From assembly GCA_963764205.1 (NCBI GenBank), contig CAVXRN010000006.1:186001-250000 (forward strand): a stretch of DNA of 64,000 nucleotides. Direction: 5' to 3'. Both the position numbers and the translations under genes were made by a program. Shown piece by piece: positions 11,582-20,206 of this stretch; within the stretch, counting starts at the first letter, position 1, and each line of letters starts with the position of its first letter. This stretch comes from Chersky-840 sp963764205. GTDB taxonomy: Bacteria; Actinomycetota; Acidimicrobiia; Acidimicrobiales; UBA8190. The notes beneath the pieces are model-generated. The model was not told the origin of the DNA. It was given only the letters and a program-made list of their open reading frames with translations, and did not search any database.

Positions 11582-12739
11582 TCAGCTGGCCCCGGCCGCC
11601 ACGGCCTGGCCCCACGTGTAGACGTAGAACGCCGGGCTGCGGGTGAGCACGGCGAAGAGCTCGGTGTCGCTCATCCACGGTGACGCCGCGGCCGGTGACG
11701 CCTCCCCCGCACCCATCACGAGCACGCCCCCTGCCAGCTGAGCCGCGTTGAAGCCGAGGATGTTGTCGCGGTGGCCCCAGCATCCCCCGCCGCCGCTACC
11801 ACAGGCCAGGTTCCCCGAACCTGGCCCGTCGTCGTACATCCAGTTGTAGTTCGACCCGAGCGCACCGGCGTTCTCGCTCCAATTCGACGCCCACCGGACG
11901 ACGCCCACACCGGCCGGGACGATCGTCGGGGTGGGGTCGGTGTCGGCGAGGGCCGCGGCTTGGGCGTCCTGGTCGAGCTCGGCCACGAGCCCGAGGGCGG
12001 GCGGCAGCCCCCGGTCCACCCGTTCGGTGTCGGCCAATACGAACAGCTGCTCGGCGGGAGTGAGCGCCGAATAATCCCCGGGGAGCGACATGGGGCCCAC
12101 GCCCTCGCGCCCGCGGGCCACGTCGGTGGCCTGGAGTGTCGCCGCCACGCACGACCCCGACAGGGCCCCGTCGGCCAGGCACGTGGTCTCGAACAGCGGG
12201 GTGGGAGCGATGCTCGCGGCGGGGTTGGCGGGCGGGAGGATCCCGTGGGTCGGGGCGGGCGCCGCCACGGGGTGGACCACCGGCGCGGGGTGCACCACGG
12301 GCTTGGGCGCGGGGTGCACCACGGGCTTGGGCGCGGGAGGAGGCGTCACCGGGTGCGGGGGCGGAGGCGCCGGAGGCGCCGGAGGCGGTGGAACGGTCAC
12401 GGCCGCCACCTGGGGAGCGGGCGTCGTCGTGGTCGGAGCCGGTGGTGGTGGTGTCGTCGTCGTGGGGCCCGATGGGATGGCCTTCTCCGCCTCCAGGATC
12501 TTTCGCATCGCCTCGAGGGGCGACTCCTTGCGGGCCGGACGCGGTGCGGTGTGCCCGGGGTCGGTGTGCCGGTTCCCGGCCGCGGCCACTGCGCTCGGGC
12601 CCGCGGTCGCGGCGAGCACCGCGGCACCCGGGATCGACACCATGAGGCCGATGCGCGCGATCGAGCGACTGGCGGGACGACGCGCGTTCTGTCGTCGCGC
12701 TGCACGATTGGCGTACGTGGGGACGGGTTCGCGGCTCAT
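11582..12739 (-). CDS. Secreted CAP (SCP/PR1)-like protein with Pro-rich stalk
   Basis: 385 aa from ATG 12739 (MSREPVPTYANRAARR), which fits a signal peptide: Arg-rich start, then a hydrophobic stretch (IGLMVSIPGAAVLAATAGPSAVAAAG). A Thr/Pro-rich stalk about 110 residues long, with PKPVVHPAP repeats, separates it from a C-terminal domain. That domain reads like the CAP superfamily: LFVLADTERVDRGLPPAL, NWSENAG, and GCWGHRDNILG, the last matching the conserved GH...N element. The superfamily is extracellular with varied functions. The frame is open upstream to 13144, but codon content there does not look coding. It is convergent with the LPFTG gene across a terminator. Confidence 0.72.
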   Translation of the reverse strand: MSREPVPTYANRAARRQNARRPASRSIARIGLMVSIPGAAVLAATAGPSAVAAAGNRHTDPGHTAPRPARKESPLEAMRKILEAEKAIPSGPTTTTPPPPAPTTTTPAPQVAAVTVPPPPAPPAPPPPHPVTPPPAPKPVVHPAPKPVVHPAPVVHPVAAPAPTHGILPPANPAASIAPTPLFETTCLADGALSGSCVAATLQATDVARGREGVGPMSLPGDYSALTPAEQLFVLADTERVDRGLPPALGLVAELDQDAQAAALADTDPTPTIVPAGVGVVRWASNWSENAGALGSNYNWMYDDGPGSGNLACGSGGGGCWGHRDNILGFNAAQLAGGVLVMGAGEASPAAASPWMSDTELFAVLTRSPAFYVYTWGQAVAAGAS

Positions 12740-13043
12740 GGTCGTTTCGGGCGTTGCGCGCTCGGGGTTGGCGCTCAGTTGCCCGACCACACGACGTCGC
12801 GGCGCGCGAACGATGGCGCTGTTCGTCTCCTCCGCTGCTCCGCCGCCCGGCAGGGCACCCGCGAGCGACCGTAGTGAACCGTCGCGAACGGTGCCAATCC
12901 CTTGGCGCGCATATGATTCGTGACGGCAACGAGCAGTGTCCTCACCGGGGGAAACGACTCCACGTGGTGTTGCGAACACAGGTGTTTGGTGGTGATTCCG
13001 GCGCGAGCCGAGACCCTTGTCAGCAGCGGAGAGTGAGCTGTCA
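12740..13043. promoter_or_regulatory. Divergent spacer between CAP-like and Nudix genes
   Basis: 304 bases. The only clear element is the inverted repeat ACCGT-CGCGA-ACGGT (12878-12892). No convincing -35/-10 pair or small gene was found. Confidence 0.3.
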
Positions 13044-13535
13044 GTGCCCAGGGTGAGTGCGGGGCTCCTTCTGTACCGCCTCGGCCCTTCCGGAGGGCTC
13101 GAAGTGTTGCTCGTACATCCCGGTGGACCGTTCTGGGCGCGCAAAGACGCCGGAGCGTGGTCGATCCCGAAGGGTGAGTACGGCGAGCACGACGATCCCG
13201 CCGCGCGCGCCGAAGTGGAGTTCGCGGAGGAGCTCGGCCGACGCGCGCCGGCGGGCCCGCGCCTCGACCTGGGTGAGGTCCGTCAGGCGGGCGGCAAACG
13301 TGTGCGGGCGTGGGCGGTCCACGGCGACATCGACGCCCGGGCCACGACCAGCAACACCTTCGAGATGGAGTGGCCCCCCCGGTCGGGTGAGCACCGCTCG
13401 TTCCCGGAAGTCGACAAGGCGGCGTGGTTCACCCTGGACGAGGCCCGCACCAAGATCCTGGCCGGCCAGCTCCCGCTTCTCGACCGCCTGGAGCCGATCG
13501 CGGCCGCGCCGGAGCAGCGGCCCGAGCCGGGCTGA
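13044..13535 (+). CDS. Nudix hydrolase
   Basis: 163 aa. The protein starts at GTG 13044 (MPRVSAGLLLYRL), typical for this family, with GAGAGTGAG upstream; an in-frame TTG at 13017 would add nine residues. The Nudix box is GEYGEHDDPAARAEVEFAEELG with the metal-binding EFAEEL core; the usual RE is VE and the first Glu is Asp, changes that may alter metal geometry. PKGEY before the box marks the subgroup that cleaves small phosphorylated substrates such as dinucleotide polyphosphates. The true substrate cannot be predicted. It ends 12 bases from the convergent SDR gene. Confidence 0.85.
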   Translation: MPRVSAGLLLYRLGPSGGLEVLLVHPGGPFWARKDAGAWSIPKGEYGEHDDPAARAEVEFAEELGRRAPAGPRLDLGEVRQAGGKRVRAWAVHGDIDARATTSNTFEMEWPPRSGEHRSFPEVDKAAWFTLDEARTKILAGQLPLLDRLEPIAAAPEQRPEPG

Positions 13536-13547
13536 GCCCGCGGGCCC

Positions 13548-14312
13548 TCAGGGGATCCCGCCGTCGACGCGCAGCACCTGCCCCGTCGTGAAGCTCGACG
13601 CGTCGCTGGCGAAGTAGAGCGCCGTGCCCACGACCTCGTCGGGACGGCCGCCGCGCTGCAAGGCGAAGCGCTGCGCGCCGCGCTCGAACTCCGCCATGTC
13701 CCACGCCTTGGTCACGTCGGTGAGGAACGGTCCCGCCATGATGCAGTTCACCCGCACCGTCGGTCCCAGTGCCAGCGCGAAGCCTGCCGTCAGCGTGTTC
13801 ACGCCCGCCTTGGCCGCGGCGTAGGGGAGGATCTCGGGGGTGGGCCGGATCGACCCCACGCTCGACACGTTGATGACCGAGCCCCCGCCGTCGCGCACCA
13901 TCCGGCTGCCGACGAGCGCGGTGAGCCGGAACACGCCCTTCAGGTTGAGGTCCACCACCTTGTCCCACATGGCCTCGGTCACCTCGGTGACGTCGCGGTA
14001 CAGCAGCGACATCCCCGCGTTGTTCACGAGCACGTCGACCCGTCCGAACGCGTCGTAAGCGGCGTCGGCCAGCGGCTCGAGCGCGTCCCATACAGACACG
14101 TTGCACGCCCAGGCGAGCGCGCGACGTCCCATGGCCTCGATCTCGTCGGCTACGGCCTGACACGCCTCGAGCTTGCGACTCGTGACCACGACATCGGCAC
14201 CGGCCTGCGCGAACCCGAGCGCCATGGCCCGCCCCAGGCCCCGGCTGCCCCCGGTCACGAGCGCCACCTTGCCGGTCAGGTCGAACCGGTCCCCCTCCAC
14301 CGACCTGGGCAC
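13548..14312 (-). CDS. SDR-family NAD(P)-dependent oxidoreductase
   Basis: 254 aa, classical SDR length. The cofactor motif TGGSRGLG is near residue 19, NNAG near residue 92, the catalytic Ser in INVSSVGS, and YAAAK supplies Tyr and Lys. It ends with the common TGQVLRVDGGIP. Such enzymes oxidise or reduce hydroxyl and keto groups, here possibly a hydroxyacyl intermediate because an acyl-CoA dehydrogenase gene lies just upstream on the same strand. The substrate is unknown. Confidence 0.9.
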   Translation of the reverse strand: MPRSVEGDRFDLTGKVALVTGGSRGLGRAMALGFAQAGADVVVTSRKLEACQAVADEIEAMGRRALAWACNVSVWDALEPLADAAYDAFGRVDVLVNNAGMSLLYRDVTEVTEAMWDKVVDLNLKGVFRLTALVGSRMVRDGGGSVINVSSVGSIRPTPEILPYAAAKAGVNTLTAGFALALGPTVRVNCIMAGPFLTDVTKAWDMAEFERGAQRFALQRGGRPDEVVGTALYFASDASSFTTGQVLRVDGGIP

Positions 14313-14379
14313 CCTCAGCGAAGCGACGTCGTCACAGCGAGGTCCGCCGCCCTCGAAGCCAGCGTGCCGCGGTCCGCGC

Positions 14380-15690
14380 TCACTGGTTGGCCACCTCGTG
14401 CTCGAGGTACTCGGCGAACTTGGAGCGGGCCGCGGCCAACTTCTCGGGCAGGTGCTCGGTCGGCCACGCGCCGGGCGCGGCGGTGTAGCGCTTGAGCACC
14501 TGACGGGCGACGGTGACGCGGTGCACCTCGCTGGGGCCGTCGACGAGCCCCATGACCGGCACCATCATCCAGTAGCCGCCCAACGGGAGCTCGTTGGAGA
14601 CACCCAGCGCGCCGTGGACCTGGATCGAGCGCTGCACGATGTCGTGCAACACCGACGCGGTGAGCACCTTCACCGCGGCGATGTCGTGCCGGACCTTGCG
14701 GTAGTCCTGGTACTGGTCGATCTCCCACGCCACGTACAGCACGAAGAGCCGGAACTGCACGAGCTGCGCGTAGGAGTCGGCGATGTAGTTCTGGACGCTC
14801 TGCTTCTCCGCCAGGAGGCTGCCCTGGGTGGAGCGCGACAGGGCGCGCTCGCACATCATGTCGATCGCCTTCTGGCACACGCCCACCGTGCGCATGGCGT
14901 GGTGGATGCGCCCGCCACCGAGCCGCGTCTGGGCGATGGCGAAGGCCTGGCCCTCCCCACCGAGCAGGCTCTGGGCCGGGACGCGCACCTCGTTGTAATG
15001 GATGAGCGCGTGCATCCCCTCGTGCCCGTCGCCGAAGTGCTCGCCCATCAACCCGACGTTGCGCACGATCTCGACCCCGGGCGTGTCGGTGGGGACGAGG
15101 AACATCGACATCCCCTGGTACGCGCTCACGTCAGGGTCGGTCACCGCCATCACGATGAGGAACGCGGAGGTCCTGGCGTTGGACGAGAAGAACTTCCACC
15201 CGTCGATGACCCATTCGTCCCCGTCGCGCCGGGCCCGGGTCTCGAAGCGCGTGGGGTCGGACCCGCCCTGGGGCTCGGTCATGGAGTACGACGAGAAGAT
15301 CTCGCCGTCGAGCAGCGGGCGCAGGTACCGCTCCTTCTGCTCGTCGGTGCCGTAGTGGGCGATGATCTCGGCGTTGCCGGTGTCGGGGGCCTGGCATCCG
15401 AAGATGATCGGCGCCCACCGGCTCCGACCCAGGATCTCGTTCATGAGCGACAGCTTCACCTGGCCGTAGCCCTCGCCGCCGAGCTCGGGCCCGAGGTGGC
15501 ACGCCCACAGCTTCTCGTCGCGCACCCGCTGCTTGAGCGGGTCGACGATCTTGCGCAGCGTGTCGTCGAGCGGGTGGAACGTGCGCTCGCCCCACAACAG
15601 GTCGAGCGGCTCGACCTCCTCGCGGACGAACGCGTCGGTCCAGTCGAGCTTGGCCTGGAACTCCGGATCGGTCGAGAACTCCCAACCCAA
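14380..15690 (-). CDS. Acyl-CoA dehydrogenase
   Basis: 436 aa, longer than the usual 380. It has the FAD-binding N-terminal half (YSMTEPQGGSDPTRFETRA, DEWVIDGWKFFSSNA) and the C-terminal helical domain (GVCQKAIDMMCERALSR, HGALGVSNELPLGGYWM). These belong to the subfamily often annotated as FadE-type dehydrogenases that act on medium or long acyl-CoA. It transfers electrons to ETF. It lies between an SDR gene and a small hypothetical gene, all on the minus strand, and probably forms a loose operon with them. Confidence 0.9.
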   Translation of the reverse strand: MGWEFSTDPEFQAKLDWTDAFVREEVEPLDLLWGERTFHPLDDTLRKIVDPLKQRVRDEKLWACHLGPELGGEGYGQVKLSLMNEILGRSRWAPIIFGCQAPDTGNAEIIAHYGTDEQKERYLRPLLDGEIFSSYSMTEPQGGSDPTRFETRARRDGDEWVIDGWKFFSSNARTSAFLIVMAVTDPDVSAYQGMSMFLVPTDTPGVEIVRNVGLMGEHFGDGHEGMHALIHYNEVRVPAQSLLGGEGQAFAIAQTRLGGGRIHHAMRTVGVCQKAIDMMCERALSRSTQGSLLAEKQSVQNYIADSYAQLVQFRLFVLYVAWEIDQYQDYRKVRHDIAAVKVLTASVLHDIVQRSIQVHGALGVSNELPLGGYWMMVPVMGLVDGPSEVHRVTVARQVLKRYTAAPGAWPTEHLPEKLAAARSKFAEYLEHEVANQ

Positions 15691-15699
15691 CGACGTGCC

Positions 15700-16131
15700 T
15701 CAGCTCTCGCCCGAGCCGTACTGCGCCTGGGGCAGCGGGCCGGCCGACGCGGCCGGAGGTGGTGCGGGGGCGGCCGGCGGAGCCGAGCTGCTCGAGGTGG
15801 GCGGCGTACCCGACGTGGGGATGGTGGCGCCAGGATCCACCACACCGGTCGTCTCGGCCACCGCGGCGTTGGCCGAGGTCACCTGGATCGGGCCGTACTC
15901 GGCCTCGAACGCCTGCACCTGCCCCACGATCTCGGTCGCCCGGGCGTCGGCCCCGGCGTCGGCCCGCCCCACGCGCTGGGTGTACGTGATGCCCCCCAAC
16001 TCGAGGAGCAGGGCGTCGCCCTTGCGCTTGCCCTGGACCTCGGCCAGCTTGGCCTGGCCGGCCTGTCCCGCCTGTTGGGCCTTGTCGGCCAGCACCGTCG
16101 CCTGCGCCTTGACCTTGTCCATGAGTCCCAT
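15700..16131 (-). CDS. Hypothetical protein, amphipathic N-terminus, Pro/Ala-rich tail
   Basis: 143 aa. The first 35 residues (MGLMDKVKAQATVLADKAQQ onward) form an Ala/Gln/Lys-rich amphipathic helix. The middle is a short ordered region (LLLELGGITYTQRVGRADAG), and the last 45 residues are a Pro/Ser/Ala-rich disordered tail. Short proteins starting like this are widespread in actinobacteria without assigned function. It begins before the acyl-CoA dehydrogenase gene with a 9-base gap and may be co-transcribed. Confidence 0.6.
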   Translation of the reverse strand: MGLMDKVKAQATVLADKAQQAGQAGQAKLAEVQGKRKGDALLLELGGITYTQRVGRADAGADARATEIVGQVQAFEAEYGPIQVTSANAAVAETTGVVDPGATIPTSGTPPTSSSSAPPAAPAPPPAASAGPLPQAQYGSGES

Positions 16132-16233
16132 GACCGTCCTCCTTCTCCGGGCCCCTGCCCACAGTCTCTCCGACCAACGACGACCTCGGACAGCGGGACC
16201 CGGCGCCGAGACCGACTGTAGGCCACGCGCCCC

Positions 16234-16261
16234 GGAAGCGCGAATGCCGAGCTGCGCTTCC
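16234..16261. terminator. Inverted repeat, possible terminator of the acyl-CoA synthetase gene
   Basis: GGAAGCGC and GCGCTTCC pair perfectly around a 12-base loop, about 30 bases beyond the stop of the synthetase gene. There is no U-tract. The rest of 16132-16290 shows nothing else. Confidence 0.45.
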
Positions 16262-16290
16262 GCTTGAGGAGGGTCACCGCTCGCGCAGCG

Positions 16291-17997
16291 TCACAGCTCG
16301 AGCAGGGCGCGTCGGCCGTGCTCGTCGAACTGCGCCTCGAGCGCGGCGACGTCGTCGGGCGTGAGTCGGCGATACGCCTCGGGGCCTGGCGCGCCCGGCC
16401 CTGTCCCGGGGCGCCACCACACGGCATCGGAGGTCGTCCAGTGCTGGCGCCGCAGCGGACGCTTGTCGACCTTGCCGGTGCCCGTCAGCGGGATCCGCTC
16501 GGTGACGCGCACGAAGCGCGGGGCCCATTTCGTCCCGAGGTCGGCCTGTGCGTCGAGAAACGCGCCGAAGGCGTCGGGGTCGAAGTGCTCGACGTCGGTG
16601 AGCTCCAGCACCGCCAGCGCCTGGTCCCCGGTCCGGGGGTCGGGGACGGGGAGGACCACGGCCGTGACGACACCGGGGAAGCGGGCCAGGATCCGCTCGA
16701 CCGGTGCGGCCGCGAAGTTCTCGCCGTCCACCCGCAGCCAGTCCGCGGTGCGTCCGGCGAAGTAGAAGAAGCCCTCCGCGTCGCGGTAGCCGAGGTCCCC
16801 CGACCAGAACCAACCCCCGCGGGTCCGCTCCGCGTCGGCCTCGTCGTTGGCGTAGTACCCCTCGAAGCGTGCCACCCCGTCGCGGCTCACGATCTCCCCG
16901 ATCGCCTCCGAGGCGTTGCGTAGTTTCCCGTCTGCGTCGAACACCGCGTCGGGGCACTCGAGCCCGGTGCCGGGGTCGATGATGGCGACGTCGGTCCCCG
17001 GCGGCGGCTTGCCCATGGCCTGGCGCGGCGTCCCCGGCACGCGCGACATCGAGATGGCCCCTTCGCTCGAGCCGTACCCCTCGACGATCGGGCACGCGAA
17101 GCGCCGCTTGAACGTCGAGATGTCCTGGGGCGAGCCGTCGGTGCCGAAGCCGAACCGCAGCGTCGTCTCCGTGTCGTCGGGCGCGGGTGGCGTGGCCAGC
17201 ACGTACGCCAGGGCACGACCCACGTAATTGAAATACGTCACGCCGTAGCGCCGAACGTCGGGGATGAACCCCGACGCCGAGAACCGCCGCCGCAACACGA
17301 GCACGGCCCCGGCCGCGACGGCGGGCACCACGCAGGTGTTGAGCGCGTTGCCGTGGAACATCGGCATCGAGCAGTACATGACGTCGTCGGGCCCGAACCC
17401 CGATCCCGCCGCCATGATGCTCGCCTGGCTCGCCATACGCCCCTGGCTCACCCGCACCGCCTTGGGCGCCCCCGTCGACCCCGACGTGAACAGGAGCAGG
17501 TACAGCGTCTCGGGCCCGGGGCCCGGCGCGGCCGTGGCGTCGGGGGTGTCGGGGCGGGCAGCGTCGAGGTCGGCAGGGTCGTCGGCCGGCGTGGTGACGA
17601 GCGGGTACCCGGGGTCGTCGCAGCGTAGGACGCGGTCCGGCTCGACTCCGGTGTCGAGCCCGTCGAGGAGCGCACCCTGCGCGGTGTCGGTGACGATGAG
17701 CTGGCAGTCGGCGTGGGCGATGTCGCGCGCCAGCTCCGCCCCGCGGCGCGTGGGGTTGATGCCCACGATCGTGGCGCCGGCCAAGGCGGCGCCTCCGAGG
17801 AGGAAGAGGTACTCGGGCACGTTCTCCAGGAGCACCCCGACGTGGAACGGCCCGTCCCGGCGCAGCGCCTCGAGCATCCGGGCCCGGGCCCGGCACTGCG
17901 CCACGACCTCACGCCAGCTCCACACCGAGTCTTCGAAACGCAGGCCGGTGTGGTCGTCGGCGGCGCGCGCCTGCACCAGCTCGGCCACCGTCGTCAT
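16291..17997 (-). CDS. Acyl-CoA synthetase (AMP-forming), FadD17-like
   Basis: 568 aa from ATG 17997. The adenylation motifs are present in order: P-loop LLLFTSGSTGAPKAVR, the A5 region EGYGSSEGAIS, the hinge DWLRVDGENFAAAPVE, and the A10 lysine in TGTGKVDKRPL. The enzyme activates a carboxylic acid to an acyl-AMP and then the CoA thioester. It resembles the second synthetase at 48354-50168 closely in layout, and both remind me of actinobacterial FadD17; that name is inference. It is divergent from the APH-like gene with only 17 bases between starts. Confidence 0.88.
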   Translation of the reverse strand: MTTVAELVQARAADDHTGLRFEDSVWSWREVVAQCRARARMLEALRRDGPFHVGVLLENVPEYLFLLGGAALAGATIVGINPTRRGAELARDIAHADCQLIVTDTAQGALLDGLDTGVEPDRVLRCDDPGYPLVTTPADDPADLDAARPDTPDATAAPGPGPETLYLLLFTSGSTGAPKAVRVSQGRMASQASIMAAGSGFGPDDVMYCSMPMFHGNALNTCVVPAVAAGAVLVLRRRFSASGFIPDVRRYGVTYFNYVGRALAYVLATPPAPDDTETTLRFGFGTDGSPQDISTFKRRFACPIVEGYGSSEGAISMSRVPGTPRQAMGKPPPGTDVAIIDPGTGLECPDAVFDADGKLRNASEAIGEIVSRDGVARFEGYYANDEADAERTRGGWFWSGDLGYRDAEGFFYFAGRTADWLRVDGENFAAAPVERILARFPGVVTAVVLPVPDPRTGDQALAVLELTDVEHFDPDAFGAFLDAQADLGTKWAPRFVRVTERIPLTGTGKVDKRPLRRQHWTTSDAVWWRPGTGPGAPGPEAYRRLTPDDVAALEAQFDEHGRRALLEL

Positions 17998-18014
17998 GGC
18001 CCGACGATAGTTTG

Positions 18015-19205
18015 ATGGGCCCCATGGGCATCTCCGAGCCACGCGACCTCGAGGCCCTGCGAGCGGGGCTCGCCCGGTGGGTGGCGTCGTGGCGCCCCGA
18101 GTTGCGCGACGTGGCCGTCGCCCCCCTCGTCCAACCCGCCACCGGGTTGTCGAGCGAGACGATCTTCGCCGAGGTCGAGTGGGCCACTGCACCCGGGCCC
18201 ACGGCGTCCGGGGCCGAGGCGTCCGGGCCCACGGCGTCCGGGGCCACGGCGTCCGGGGCCACGGCGTCCGGGCCCACGGCGCAGCGTGAGCACGCCTCGT
18301 GGGTCGTGCGGCTCCCGCCCAACGGCGAGGGACTGTTCCCCTCCTACGACCTCGTCATGCAGGGAAAGCTCCAGGGAGTCCTGGCCCACGCGGGCGTGCC
18401 GGCGGTGACGCCGCTCGCGGTCGAAGAGGACGACTCGTGGGTGGGTGCGCCCTTCCTGGTCATGCCGCGCGTGGCGGGCCGTGTGGTCCAGGCCGACAAG
18501 CCCTATCTGCGCACGGGGTGGCTGGCCGAGTCCACGCCCGAGGGCCAGGCCCGCCTGCACGACGAGACGGTCCGCACCCTGGCCCAGCTCCACCAACTCG
18601 ACTGGGCCTCTCTGGGCTGCGGCACCATCCTGGCGGCGCGCACCGGCCGCAACACCGGCACCGGCGCCGGCACCGGCACCGGCACCGCGTACCTCGCTCA
18701 CGAGCTCGACCACTGGAGCGCGTACCTCGACTGGGCGGGCGAGGGCGCCGCACCCGACGTGTTCGACCGCGGGGTCGAGTGGTGTCGCGCCCATCTCCCG
18801 GACCCCGAGCCTCCGGCCTCGCTGCTGTGGGGCGACGTCCAGCTCGGCAACGTCCTCGTGGGAGAGGACATGGGTGTGTCGGCTGTCCTCGACTTCGAGA
18901 TGGCGTCGATCGGTCCCGCCGAGGTCGACCTCGCCTGGTTCGTGGTCCTCCACGACATGGCCGTCGACCGTTGTGGCGGGGACCTGCCCGGGTTCCCGGG
19001 GCGTGCCGCCACCATCGCCGCCTACGAAGCGCTTCTGGGCCGGCCCGTGACCGACCTGCGCTGGTACGAGGCCTTCGCCGCGCTCCGCAGCGGGGCCATC
19101 CTCGTGCGCGCCGCGCGACTCCTGGCCCGGCTGGGCGTCGACGACAGCTGGCTCACCCATCAGAACCCGACGATCGACCTGCTCGCCGGCATCATCGAGA
19201 GCTGA
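18015..19205 (+). CDS. APH-family phosphotransferase (acyl-CoA dehydrogenase-associated type)
   Basis: 396 aa. The C-terminal lobe has LLWGDVQLGNVLV (catalytic Asp and Asn) and AVLDFEMASIGPAEVDLAW (metal-binding DFE), the pattern of the aminoglycoside/choline kinase fold. Members next to fatty-acid genes are thought to phosphorylate hydroxyacyl intermediates, as in ACAD10/11-like proteins; that role is inference. Two low-complexity tracts interrupt the N-lobe: a 15-bp repeat giving TASGA units (18201-18275) and a GTG-type stretch (18653-18688). The first lies in a surface loop before the nucleotide-binding strands. ATG 18024 is an alternative start. Confidence 0.85.
   Translation: MGPMGISEPRDLEALRAGLARWVASWRPELRDVAVAPLVQPATGLSSETIFAEVEWATAPGPTASGAEASGPTASGATASGATASGPTAQREHASWVVRLPPNGEGLFPSYDLVMQGKLQGVLAHAGVPAVTPLAVEEDDSWVGAPFLVMPRVAGRVVQADKPYLRTGWLAESTPEGQARLHDETVRTLAQLHQLDWASLGCGTILAARTGRNTGTGAGTGTGTAYLAHELDHWSAYLDWAGEGAAPDVFDRGVEWCRAHLPDPEPPASLLWGDVQLGNVLVGEDMGVSAVLDFEMASIGPAEVDLAWFVVLHDMAVDRCGGDLPGFPGRAATIAAYEALLGRPVTDLRWYEAFAALRSGAILVRAARLLARLGVDDSWLTHQNPTIDLLAGIIES
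18201..18275. repeat. 15-bp in-frame tandem repeat inside the APH gene
   Basis: Five units of ACGGCGTCCGGGGCC with small changes, preceded by a degenerate sixth (18186-18200). It keeps frame and encodes repeated TASGA/TASGP. Confidence 0.9.
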
Positions 19206-19222
19206 CCTCTACCGTGCGGGGG

Positions 19223-19630
19223 ATGAGCCAGCCTCCCCTGCCCAGCGCCGCCGCCCTGCTCCAGAGCATGCCCTTCGCCCGCACCTGCGGGATCGAGCTC
19301 ACCGAGGCCGGCCCCGACCTCGTGACCGGGTCCGTGGCGTGGGCGCCCGAGCGGTGCACCGCCGGCGACGTGCTCCACGGCGGCGTCATCATGACCCTGG
19401 CGGACAGCCTCGGCGCAGCGTGCGCCTTCCTCAACCTCCCCGAAGGGGCGCGGACGTCCACGATCGAGTCCAAGACCAACTTCTTCCGCGGCGTCCGCTC
19501 GGGCGCCGCCCACGGCACGACACACCCGTTGCACGTCGGCCGGAGCACCATCGTCGTGCAGACCGACGTCACCGACGACGAGGGGCGACGGGTGGCCCAG
19601 GTGACACAGACCCAGGCCGTGCTCCTCTGA
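19223..19630 (+). CDS. PaaI-type hotdog thioesterase
   Basis: 135 aa. The hotdog motif GDVLHGGVIMTLADSLGA, near residue 50, is the PaaI/DUF4442 signature; the Asp and the HGG loop form the thioester site. ESKTNFFRGV and the end VTQTQAVLL also fit the family. It would hydrolyse an acyl-CoA, releasing CoA. It starts 17 bases after the APH gene and is probably co-transcribed with it. Confidence 0.88.
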   Translation: MSQPPLPSAAALLQSMPFARTCGIELTEAGPDLVTGSVAWAPERCTAGDVLHGGVIMTLADSLGAACAFLNLPEGARTSTIESKTNFFRGVRSGAAHGTTHPLHVGRSTIVVQTDVTDDEGRRVAQVTQTQAVLL

Positions 19631-19696
19631 GCGTCTCCCAGCCCGGACGTGCCACACTCGTCGGGGAGCGGGGCGCGACGACCGGAGGATGAGCCG

Positions 19697-20206
19697 ATGA
19701 CAAGTGCCGAGCTGCTGGCGGATGCGTTCGGGCGTGTGCACGAGGTCGTGCACGAGGTGGTCGACGGATGCACGACCGAGGACCTCGTCGCGCGGCTCGA
19801 CGGTGAAGCGAACTCCATCGCGTGGTTGGTGTGGCACCTCACCCGGGTCCAAGACGACCACGTCGCCGCGGTCGCCGGGGTGGAGCAGGCCTACACCGCC
19901 AAGGGTTGGGCCCAGCGCTTCGCCTTTCCCCTCGACATCAGCGACACCGGGTACTCGCACGGCTCGGCTCAGGTGGCGGCCGTCGTCACCGACGGGGAGA
20001 CGTTGCTCGGGTACCACGACGCGGTCTTCGACGCCACGCTCCGATTCGTCCGCCACGTGACCGACGGCGATCTCGATCGCATTGTGGACGACAATTGGGA
20101 CCCGCCGGTGACCATGGGTGCCCGCCTGGTGAGCGTCATCGCCGACGACCTGCAACACGCCGGACAGGCGGCCTACGCGCGGGGGATCCTCCTCGACAGG
20201 AGCTGA
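19697..20206 (+). CDS. DinB-superfamily (mycothiol-dependent type) protein
   Basis: 169 aa. Four-helix DinB fold: WLVWHLTRVQDDH carries the first metal-site His, and the C-terminal ADDLQHAGQAAYARG carries the last. The family uses a metal and, in actinobacteria, often mycothiol or bacillithiol as co-substrate; the substrate is unknown. ATG 19697 follows GGAGGATGAG. The 3-prime end overlaps the convergent sigma factor gene by 34 bases. Confidence 0.8.
   Translation: MTSAELLADAFGRVHEVVHEVVDGCTTEDLVARLDGEANSIAWLVWHLTRVQDDHVAAVAGVEQAYTAKGWAQRFAFPLDISDTGYSHGSAQVAAVVTDGETLLGYHDAVFDATLRFVRHVTDGDLDRIVDDNWDPPVTMGARLVSVIADDLQHAGQAAYARGILLDRS

Noticed and set aside
12740..13144. Upstream extension of the CAP-like gene to 13144
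   Set aside because: The added residues lack structure and bypass a good signal-peptide start at 12739.
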